From DASVXQ01 sp046727955 (GTDB lineage: Bacteria; Actinomycetota; CALGFH01), in NCBI GenBank assembly GCA_046727955.1, contig JBKPDO010000407.1, positions 1 to 7,550 on the forward strand: a stretch of 7,550 nucleotides of DNA. Reading direction: 5' to 3'. A program made the position numbers and the translations under genes. Shown piece by piece: positions 1 through 5,903 of the stretch (position 1 is its first letter; the number at the start of each line of letters is the position of its first letter). Below the pieces are notes generated by a model that worked only from the letters and a program-made list of their open reading frames with translations, was not told the origin of the DNA and did not search any database.

Positions 1-535
<535 letters not shown>

Positions 536-601
536 AGATCGTCGAGTCACTCCGAGCCGCTCGCCGAGGCGGGCGCCGGAGCCTTCGCTCTCATCTGGGT
601 A

Positions 602-718
602 CTCGGTGGCCTCACGACCACCGAGGCTCACCATCCTCTCGAGCGAGCCCGAAAGGATGGGCGATGCCGGGATCGCTCCCGGGCACCGCTGGTGCTGGCT
701 CATCCGATTGCCCGGATG
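602..718 (-). other. Chain of hairpins in the pre-16S leader
   Basis: Five separate inverted repeats follow one another: CATCCG/CGGATG (701-706, 713-718), GCACC/GGTGC (683-687, 691-695), CCGGG/CCCGG (667-671, 678-682), CCATCCT/AGGATGG (631-637, 654-660) and CTCGGTGG/CCACCGAG (602-609, 618-625). Such density fits a folded rRNA leader that assists 16S folding and processing. Which helices form in vivo cannot be judged by eye. Confidence 0.55.
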
Positions 719-727
719 TTCCATGAA

Positions 728-792
728 GAACCGTCGTCTGGGGGAGCAGAGCGGGCAGGAGCCCACTCGCGGCCCCCATATTGACGGGGTTC
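728..792 (-). other. Long imperfect stem-loop just after boxA
   Basis: Nested inverted repeats are visible: GAACC (728-732) with GGTTC (788-792), GTC (733-735) with GAC (783-785), TGGGGG (739-744) with CCCCCA (773-778), and GGGC (753-756) with GCCC (761-764). Together they form a branched or bulged hairpin of about 65 nt in the pre-16S leader. It could be a processing or antitermination structure; the role is inferred. Confidence 0.5.
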
Positions 793-813
793 AGAGCACT
801 GGCTTTTCACACA

Positions 814-833
814 CTGTTGAGTTTTCAAGGAGC
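814..833 (-). promoter_or_regulatory. boxA antitermination element of the rRNA leader
   Basis: Minus-strand GCTCCTTGAAAACTCAACAG matches the Gram-positive and actinobacterial boxA form (GCTCxTTGAAAACT core). It lies about 280 nt before the 16S gene and about 60 nt after the P2 start. BoxA RNA is bound by NusB-NusE (S10) and protects rRNA transcripts from Rho-dependent termination. Its presence supports reading this whole interval as rRNA leader. Confidence 0.82.
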
Positions 834-837
834 CTCG

Positions 838-873
838 TCGGGATGCTCTTGGCGACTCCCCTGTGGTTCCCGA
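838..873 (-). promoter_or_regulatory. boxB-like hairpin upstream of boxA
   Basis: Inverted repeat TCGGGA (873-868) / TCCCGA (843-838) encloses a 24-nt loop region and sits directly before boxA in the transcript. The boxB-then-boxA order is that of bacterial rRNA antitermination leaders. The stem is only 6 bp, so the assignment rests mostly on position. Confidence 0.45.
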
Positions 874-900
874 TCAGGTCCCGTCGCCGAAGCGGCGGTC

Positions 901-930
901 ACCGTATCTCAGGCCTTCCAGGTTCGTCAA
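901..930 (-). promoter_or_regulatory. Downstream rRNA promoter P2
   Basis: Minus-strand TTGACG (930-925), an 18-nt spacer and TACGGT (906-901) repeat the architecture of P1 closer to the 16S gene. The predicted start is near 894. The first transcribed bases form a short hairpin (CGCCG, 3-nt loop, CGGCG; 897-885), and boxA begins about 60 nt downstream. Confidence 0.62.
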
Positions 931-1043
931 CGAGCGACCTGTCGCCCCCGGTCTCCCGGGGTCCCACCGTCGCGCTCTCGCGGTTCCCGCTCGGCGCGGC
1001 GCCAGAGGCGCCGACTCCCTCGCGGGCCGCCAGTGGCCCAACG

Positions 1044-1061
1044 GTGGGCCGTCCCCCAGTA
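1044..1061. repeat. 18-nt direct repeat, copy B, in rRNA leader
   Basis: This is the second copy of the element at 1157-1174, differing at one base (C for A after GTGGGCCGT). It too leads into a hairpin, CCCCC 1053-1057 with GGGGG 1068-1072. Just upstream in plus-strand terms lies another small inverted repeat (GGCCC 1035-1039 / GGGCC 1046-1050). Confidence 0.75.
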
Positions 1062-1156
1062 TTCCCCGGGGGTCCCAATCCCTAACGCTACCTGTTTCCG
1101 CTTCGTCCCGCCACCGTGCGTGACGAGCCTCCGCGGTCGCAGCGCATCGTTTGAGA

Positions 1157-1174
1157 GTGGGCCGTACCCCAGTA
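1157..1174. repeat. 18-nt direct repeat, copy A, in rRNA leader
   Basis: The plus-strand sequence GTGGGCCGTACCCCAGTA recurs at 1044-1061 with one mismatch (17/18), 113 bp away. Each copy forms the first arm of a C-run/G-run hairpin; here the stem is CCCCAG 1167-1172 with CTGGGG 1182-1187. It lies between promoters P1 and P2. Confidence 0.75.
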
Positions 1175-1393
1175 GTCCTACCTGGGGCCGTTGGCACCAC
1201 CTCGCCATCAGCACTTCACAACAGAAGAGCCGCCCCGCGCCCGCTCCTCCTGGGCGTCAGGACGGCCACCGCCAGCCGTCGGATCAAGATCCTTATGGCT
1301 CTCGGTGACCTCCTGTCTTTCCGTGCTGACGCCGAGCTGGCGCCGCCGGAGAGGTCTAGGTCCTCGAAGAACATCCCTGCTTGGTGCGCGGTG

Positions 1394-1423
1394 AAGGTAG
1401 CACCGCCATCGACGGCGTGTCAA
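1394..1423 (-). promoter_or_regulatory. Upstream rRNA promoter P1
   Basis: On the minus strand a perfect -35 box TTGACA (1423-1418) is followed by an 18-nt spacer and TACCTT (1399-1394), which fits the TAnnnT form of actinobacterial -10 boxes. Transcription would start near 1387. It lies 57 bp past the tyrS stop codon and points into the 16S gene. TTGACA with an 18-nt spacer is a common arrangement in actinobacterial rRNA promoters. The start site is inferred, not measured. Confidence 0.7.
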
Positions 1424-1479
1424 CTTCGTATCCAAGCAGGCACAACGGTTTGAAATCGGTATGGCGCACGCGCCGGCGA

Positions 1480-2739
1480 TCAGCGGCAGGGGAGGCGCAG
1501 GAGGCGGGGGGTGTTGCGGCCGACGGTGAGCAGGCGGCCGTCGAGCTCCGCCAGCGGCCACGACTGCTCGATCGAGCCGACCTGCGCTCCGTCGATGCGG
1601 ACGGCACCCTGCGCGACGAGCCGCCGGGCCTCGCCGCGGGAGTCCACCAGCCGGGCCTCGGCCAGCAGCGGCACCACCCTCACGCGGCCGTCCTCGCCCA
1701 CCGCCCCGGGCGGGACCTCCAGGTCGATGGCTCCCGCGGCCTGCGCGGCCCCGCGCCGCCGCGCCGCGACCCCGGCATCGAAGGCCGCCTCGGCCGCCGA
1801 TGCCGCCTCCGCGCCGTGGTAGAGCGCGGTCACCTCGCGGGCCAGACGGCGCTTCACGTCACGCGCCTGAACTCCGCCCTGTTCGGCCGCCTTGATGAGG
1901 TTGTTCACCTCGTCCGGGTCCAGGTCGGTGCAGAGCCGCAGGTATTCGGGCACCAGGTGGTCGGGGATGCTCATCAGCTTGCCGAACTGCTCCTCCGGCG
2001 GGTCGTCCAGGTAGACGCCGTTGTTCAGGCTCTTGGACATCTTCTGGACCCCGTCGAGGCCGCGCAGCAGCGGCATGGTCAGCACGATCTGGTCCGGCTG
2101 GCTCCGAGTCCGCTGCAGCTCCCGGCCGATCAGCAGGTTGAAGGTCTGGTCGGTGCCGCCGAGCTCGACGTCGGCGCGGATCGCCACCGAATCCATGCCC
2201 TGCATCAGTGGGTAGAGGAACTCGACCAGCGAGATCGGCTGGCCGGCGGCGTAGCGGTTCTTGAAGTCCTCGCGCTCGAGCAACTGCGCGACCGTGACGC
2301 TGGAGGCCAGCTCGGCGACCTGGGCGAAGGTCATGGGCGCCAGCCACTCCGCGTTGTAGCGGACCTCGGCAGCACCGACGTCCAGCACCTTGCCGACCTG
2401 GTCGAGGTAGGTGCGGATGTGCTCGGCGACCTCCTCCTCGGTCTGGCGCCTGCGGGTCTGGCTGCGACCGCTGGGGTCGCCGACCAGGCCGGTGAAGTTG
2501 CCGATGATCAGCACCACCGTATGACCGAAGCGCTGGAACTGCGCCAGCTTGCGCAGCACCACGGCATGGCCGAGGGTCAGATGCGGCGAGGAGGGGTCGA
2601 TGCCCAGTTTGACCCGCAGCGGGCGGCTCTCGGCGGCCGCGTCCGCGAGCCGCTGGGCGAGGGCGCCCTCGGGCAGCACCTCGGCTGCCCCGGCGGTGAG
2701 CACGCGCAGCTGCTCCTCGACCCCCGCGGATGTGCGCAC
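1480..2739 (-). CDS. tyrS: Tyrosyl-tRNA synthetase, TyrZ-like bacterial type
   Basis: This cytosolic class I synthetase joins tyrosine to tRNA-Tyr using ATP. The 419-residue protein has a Rossmann catalytic core (about 40-240) followed by an anticodon-binding helical part and a C-terminal S4 RNA-binding domain (about 355-415). Visible motifs are KLGIDPS before the HIGH region, GDPSGRS (87-93), YPLMQGMD (176-183, keeping Tyr, Gln and Asp of the tyrosine pocket), GGTDQ (194-198) and KMSKS (233-237). The HIGH motif reads TLGH (55-58), with Thr for the first His. I chose the GTG at 2739 because GGAGG lies 7 nt upstream; the ATG at 2784 lacks such a site and adds a basic tail. Length fits the family. 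It follows mpg after 159 nt and precedes the rRNA promoters. Confidence 0.96.
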   Translation of the reverse strand: MRTSAGVEEQLRVLTAGAAEVLPEGALAQRLADAAAESRPLRVKLGIDPSSPHLTLGHAVVLRKLAQFQRFGHTVVLIIGNFTGLVGDPSGRSQTRRRQTEEEVAEHIRTYLDQVGKVLDVGAAEVRYNAEWLAPMTFAQVAELASSVTVAQLLEREDFKNRYAAGQPISLVEFLYPLMQGMDSVAIRADVELGGTDQTFNLLIGRELQRTRSQPDQIVLTMPLLRGLDGVQKMSKSLNNGVYLDDPPEEQFGKLMSIPDHLVPEYLRLCTDLDPDEVNNLIKAAEQGGVQARDVKRRLAREVTALYHGAEAASAAEAAFDAGVAARRRGAAQAAGAIDLEVPPGAVGEDGRVRVVPLLAEARLVDSRGEARRLVAQGAVRIDGAQVGSIEQSWPLAELDGRLLTVGRNTPRLLRLPCR

Positions 2740-2829
2740 TATGGAACCTCCAGCACGGCGGCGTTCACGGAAGGTGGCCGGCAATCGTCGCTGCTCACAG
2801 CGGTCGCACGGCGCTGCCGGGTCGCGCCG

Positions 2830-2858
2830 ATGCTACAGCCTGCCTGGTAGACGCTCCA
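2830..2858 (-). promoter_or_regulatory. Possible tyrS promoter in the mpg-tyrS gap
   Basis: Minus-strand TAGCAT (2835-2830) fits TAnnnT, and 17 nt upstream is TGGAGC (2858-2853), which matches only half of a -35 consensus. It would give a leader of roughly 85 nt before the GTG start. No T-box core (UGGNACC type) or other riboswitch motif was seen in that leader. Transcription may instead continue from mpg. Confidence 0.28.
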
Positions 2859-2898
2859 CTCGATAGGGCGGCAAAGGCGAGCAGCGGGATCAGGAAAC

Positions 2899-3603
2899 TC
2901 ACCGGCGCCTGGCGGCGGGGCCGGGGCGGCCCGGCGACACGTAGCGGCTGGTGGTGACCAGAGCGCGCCAGGGGCGCTCGGCGCCCGCCGCGACGCCGAC
3001 GCGGCCGGTCCAGGTCACCTCGGCGTCGGGGACAGGCCAGCCCTCGGCGAGCAGCACCGGGCCGGCGCGCAGGTCGGCACCGTTGGCCCAGGCGCCCAGC
3101 CCCAGCGCCTCGGTCAGGCGCGCCGGGCCGCGGGCCAGGTCGCGGGGCTTGCTGGCGGGTCGGCGCGACGCCATCAGGTCCACGCCGAGCACCGGCTCCC
3201 CGGCCCTGAGCAGGACCGCCTGGGCGACGCCGCTCGGGGCGCAGACCACGTTGACGCAGAAATGCATCCCGTAGGTGAAATAGACGTAGAGGTGGCCGGG
3301 CGGCCCGAACATCACCGCGTTGCGGCGCGTCTCGCCGCGGTAGGCGTGGCTTGCCGGGTCCCTGCCAGAGCCGTCGTAGGCTTCCACCTCGACCAGCCGC
3401 ACCGCCGACCGGCCCTCGGGCGCGTCGTGGACCAGCAGGCGCCCGAGCAGGTCGCGGGCGACCTCGAGCACCGGCCGCAGGTAGAACGCCGTTGGCAGGG
3501 GCCGCAGCGCCCCAGCCGGCAACCCCCCAGCCGGCGGCCCCCCGTCCGGCCGGGGCCCGGGTGGCGGCACGCCTGGTGGCGGGGCGGGGGTCGGGCCGCT
3601 CAT
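2899..3603 (-). CDS. mpg: DNA-3-methyladenine glycosylase (AAG/MPG family)
   Basis: This monofunctional glycosylase flips out and removes alkylated purines such as 3-methyladenine, starting base-excision repair. Family blocks appear in order: FYLRPVLEVARDLLGRLLVH (40-59), VEVEAYDG (71-78) with the likely catalytic Glu74, DPASHAYRGETRRNAVMFG (82-100), GHLYVYFTYGMHFCVNVVC (103-121), GPARL (159-163) and the C-terminal RVGV and PWR blocks (201-212). At 234 residues it is slightly longer than typical because residues 2-37 form a Pro/Gly-rich, probably disordered tail. The ATG overlaps the polX stop by 4 nt (ATGA), and no strong ribosome-binding site precedes it, so coupled translation is likely. 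A start within the Pro-rich tail cannot be excluded. Confidence 0.95.
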   Translation of the reverse strand: MSGPTPAPPPGVPPPGPRPDGGPPAGGLPAGALRPLPTAFYLRPVLEVARDLLGRLLVHDAPEGRSAVRLVEVEAYDGSGRDPASHAYRGETRRNAVMFGPPGHLYVYFTYGMHFCVNVVCAPSGVAQAVLLRAGEPVLGVDLMASRRPASKPRDLARGPARLTEALGLGAWANGADLRAGPVLLAEGWPVPDAEVTWTGRVGVAAGAERPWRALVTTSRYVSPGRPGPAARRR

Positions 3604-5330
3604 CGGCGCCGGCGGCCCTTGGCCAGGAAGCGGCGTAGCTCCCGTTCGGGCAGCGTGTTGACGACCTGTTCGCCGGTGATCCAGCCGCGTCCCGCCGTCG
3701 CCACCGAGAACCGCATGTTGACCAGGTGCCCTGGCCCGTGGCTGTCAGATCCGAACGCCAGCCGCACCCCGTGGCGGCTGGCAACGCGCAGCCCGTCCTC
3801 CCCGAGGTCCAGGCGCTCCGGCGAGCCATTGACCTCGAGCGCGGTGCCGGTCCGCGCGGCGGCGGCGCAGAGCGCCTCCAGGTCCACGTTGGCGGCCGCG
3901 CGCTTGCCGAGCAGCCGCCCGGTCGGGTGGCCGATGACGTTGACGGCGGGGTGCTCGCAGGCGCGCACCATGCGGGCGGTCATCTCCTCGCGCGAGGAGT
4001 CGAGACGGTCGTGGACGCTGGCGACTAGGACGTCGAAGCTGTCCAGGAACTCGTCGTCGTAGTCGACGCTGCCGTCGGCGCCGATATTCAGCTCGGCGCC
4101 GTGCAGCAGCGCGATGTCGCCGCGGCGGCGCTCCAGCTCGCGCAGGAGCCGGCGCTGCAGCAGGAAGTCCTCGCGGGTCGCGGCGCTGAACGACAGCCGC
4201 TCGGCGTGGTCGGTGATCGCCAGGAAGCGGTAGCCGCGGTCGCGGGCGGCGTCGACCATGGTGGCCAGCGACGCGGTGCCGTCCGGCGACAGCTCGGTGT
4301 GGCAGTGGAGGTCACCGCGCACGTCCTCGAGGGCGACCAGCCGGGGCAGCTCGCCGGCCAGCGCCGCCTCCACCTCGCCCCGGTCCTCGCGCAGCACCGG
4401 CGGTACCCAGGCAAGGCCGAGCCGCTCGTAGACGACCTCCTCGTCCTCGGCGACGACCAGCTCGCCAGCGCGCGTGTACAGGCCGTACTCCGAGAGCTTG
4501 AGGCCCTGCTTGACGGCCAGCTCGCGCACCTTGACGTTGTGCTCCTTGGAGCCGGTGAAGTACTGCAGCGCGGCCCCCCAGGCGGCCGGCCTGACCACGC
4601 GCAGGTCGACCTGGTAGCCCTCCCTGGTGTGGATCGAGACCTTGGTGTCGCCCAGCGCGGCCACGTCGGCGACCCCGGCGAGGCCGGTGAAGGCGCGGGT
4701 AATCTCGCCGGGCTCGTCCCCGGCGGCGAGCAGGTCCATGTCGTGCACCACCGGCTTCATGCGGCGCAGCGAGCCGGCCACCTCGACCCGCAGCACCCCG
4801 GCGACCTCGGCGAGCTGGTCGCGCAGGGACTCGGCGATCGGCAGGGCGTCCGCCAGCGGGATGCCCGAGATGCCCGTGGCCATGCGCGTGAGCGCCTCCC
4901 GCAGTCGCACCTCGGTGCGCGCGCCCATGCCGGGGAGCCCGGCGATCTGGCCGGCGGCGACGGCGTCGGCGAGATCCTCGACGCTCGACACGCCGAGACG
5001 CTCGTGGATCAGCCGGGCCTTGCGCGGCCCGACGCCAGGCACCCGCACCAGCACGCGCAGACTCTCGGGCACCCGCGAGCGCAGCTCATCGAGGGCGCTG
5101 ACGCTGCCGCGCTCCAGGTACTCGCGCACCTTGGCCGCCATGGACTTCCCCACCCCGGGGATGGCGGCCAGCTCCTTGTCGGACAAGCTGGCCAGGTCGG
5201 TGCCGTAGCCGGAGAGGGCACGCGCCGCCCGGTCGTAGGCGCGCGCCCTGAAGCTCTCGTCGCCGCTCAGCTCGAGCAACTCCGACATCTCGCGGAACGC
5301 GCCGGCGACCCGCTCATTGACCCATGCCAT
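3600..5330 (-). CDS. polX: Family X DNA polymerase with PHP domain (bacterial PolX)
   Basis: This is a 576-residue repair polymerase, close to the usual 570 or so. An N-terminal 8-kDa-like helical domain is followed by three helix-hairpin-helix motifs (IPGVGKS 57-63, VPGVGPRKA 97-105, LPGMG 132-136). The pol-beta nucleotidyltransferase core has GSLRR (186-190), catalytic Asp197/Asp199 in HDMDL and Asp242 in QVDLR, plus FTGSKEHNV (258-266). The C-terminal PHP phosphoesterase keeps its metal ligands: HCH (342-344), Asp350, DH (374-375), Glu413, His440, His468 and SDSH (528-531). Bacterial PolX proteins fill short gaps and have PHP-dependent 3'-5' exonuclease activity. I use the ATG at 5330: homology begins there, while the upstream 54 open codons are Arg/Pro-rich and overlap the preceding gene. 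It has no ribosome-binding site and may be leaderless. Confidence 0.95.
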   Translation of the reverse strand: MAWVNERVAGAFREMSELLELSGDESFRARAYDRAARALSGYGTDLASLSDKELAAIPGVGKSMAAKVREYLERGSVSALDELRSRVPESLRVLVRVPGVGPRKARLIHERLGVSSVEDLADAVAAGQIAGLPGMGARTEVRLREALTRMATGISGIPLADALPIAESLRDQLAEVAGVLRVEVAGSLRRMKPVVHDMDLLAAGDEPGEITRAFTGLAGVADVAALGDTKVSIHTREGYQVDLRVVRPAAWGAALQYFTGSKEHNVKVRELAVKQGLKLSEYGLYTRAGELVVAEDEEVVYERLGLAWVPPVLREDRGEVEAALAGELPRLVALEDVRGDLHCHTELSPDGTASLATMVDAARDRGYRFLAITDHAERLSFSAATREDFLLQRRLLRELERRRGDIALLHGAELNIGADGSVDYDDEFLDSFDVLVASVHDRLDSSREEMTARMVRACEHPAVNVIGHPTGRLLGKRAAANVDLEALCAAAARTGTALEVNGSPERLDLGEDGLRVASRHGVRLAFGSDSHGPGHLVNMRFSVATAGRGWITGEQVVNTLPERELRRFLAKGRRRR

Positions 5331-5337
5331 GGGAGAG

Positions 5338-5343
5338 AGGCTA
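5338..5343 (-). promoter_or_regulatory. Possible -10 box of a leaderless polX transcript
   Basis: Minus-strand TAGCCT (5343-5338) is separated by 7 nt (CTCTCCC) from the polX ATG, the spacing expected if the A of ATG is the transcription start. Leaderless mRNAs are common in Actinomycetota and no Shine-Dalgarno sequence is present here. No convincing -35 box is found at 16-19 nt, so this is a weak call. Confidence 0.33.
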
Positions 5344-5367
5344 CCCGTTTCGAGTCCTGGGACCCGG

Positions 5368-5898
5368 TCAGCCCGCGCGCGGCGGGTGGGAGGTCTCCGT
5401 GGGGGAAGGGCCCGGCGCCTCCGGCCCGGGATCGGCCGCCTCGGCCCCGCCGCCGGGTGCGGCAGCGGGAAGGTCGGTGCGCTCGACCGCACGGTCCGGG
5501 CGCCGCCACCAGCCGGCGGCCAGCAGCGCCCCGGCGACCCCCCACAGGACCAGGACGGCCACGGTCAGCGCGATCGGCACCGGGCCGAACTCGTCCATGC
5601 GGTCGAGCCGGAGCACCAGCAGCGGTCCCACCGGCACGCCGAGGCCGATAGCGGCTACGGCCGGCCGGCCACCGCCACGGGGGATCACCACCGCCGCCAG
5701 CAGCGCTCCCGCGCAGGGGGCGACGAGCAGCAACCCGACCCGCAGGGCCAGCTCCACCGGCTGCAGCGCCAGGTCCGCCTGCCTGCCAGCCGCCGCCGCC
5801 GCTCCGGCGGTGGTGAGCGTGCTAGCGGCCGCCGCCGCCATGCCGGCGGCGACCGGCCAGAGCACCCTGGTCGAGCGGGGCAGGCGCCGTACCGCCAC
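5368..5898 (-). CDS. Hypothetical protein with four predicted membrane segments
   Basis: I do not recognise this 176-residue protein. Hydrophobic stretches at about 13-36, 49-73, 80-98 and 105-129 predict four transmembrane helices, very rich in Ala, Val, Leu and Gly. The only charged loop of note is RLDRMDEFGP (97-106). Residues 132-176 form a Pro/Ala/Gly/Glu-rich tail that is probably disordered and, if the N-terminus is inside, cytoplasmic. I chose the GTG at 5898, 5 nt after the argF stop; it leaves Arg residues before the first helix, as expected for an inside N-terminus. The frame is open further upstream, but that part lies inside argF and is not hydrophobic. No clear ribosome-binding site is seen, so translation may couple to argF. 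The polX ATG follows 37 nt later. Function is unknown; the membrane prediction is firmer than the exact start. Confidence 0.68.
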   Translation of the reverse strand: MAVRRLPRSTRVLWPVAAGMAAAAASTLTTAGAAAAAGRQADLALQPVELALRVGLLLVAPCAGALLAAVVIPRGGGRPAVAAIGLGVPVGPLLVLRLDRMDEFGPVPIALTVAVLVLWGVAGALLAAGWWRRPDRAVERTDLPAAAPGGGAEAADPGPEAPGPSPTETSHPPRAG

Positions 5899-5903
5899 GC
5901 GGC

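Larger units (their letters stand above)
536..1479 (-). promoter_or_regulatory. rRNA operon promoter and leader region (no protein gene)
   Basis: This 944-nt stretch between the tyrS stop and mature 16S rRNA holds no credible coding sequence. It contains two sigma70-like promoters (1394-1423 and 901-930), a duplicated hairpin element between them, a boxB-like hairpin and boxA (873-814), then a chain of stem-loops down to the 16S 5' end. This is the layout of an rRNA transcription-control and antitermination leader. From the upstream promoter the pre-16S leader would be about 850 nt, and from the downstream one about 360 nt. The 5' arm of the 16S processing stem must also lie here, but its partner beyond the 16S 3' end is outside the window, so it cannot be placed. 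Confidence 0.85.

Noticed and set aside
1463..1474. Terminator after tyrS (GGCGC/GCGCC)
   Set aside because: The stem reduces to 4 bp with a 4-nt loop and no T-run follows; too weak to call.
2740..2784. ATG at 2784 as the tyrS start
   Set aside because: The GTG at 2739 has GGAGG at ideal spacing; the extra 15 residues would span that ribosome-binding site.
1381..2850. Long plus-strand open frame opposite tyrS (489 codons)
   Set aside because: It is antisense to an unambiguous TyrRS, low in complexity and typical of high-GC shadow frames; no family motif is visible.
2740..2898. T-box riboswitch in front of tyrS
   Set aside because: No UGGNACC bulge, specifier loop or terminator/antiterminator pair was found in the 159-nt gap.
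5331..5492. 54-codon upstream extension of the PolX frame
   Set aside because: It is Arg/Pro-rich, overlaps the preceding membrane-protein gene and lies before the start of PolX homology; the ATG at 5330 gives the family length.
4101..5651. Long plus-strand open frame opposite polX (516 codons)
   Set aside because: It lies opposite a fully motif-supported PolX and runs on through the neighbouring gene. The product is a Gly/Ala/Gln/His-rich mirror of PolX codons.
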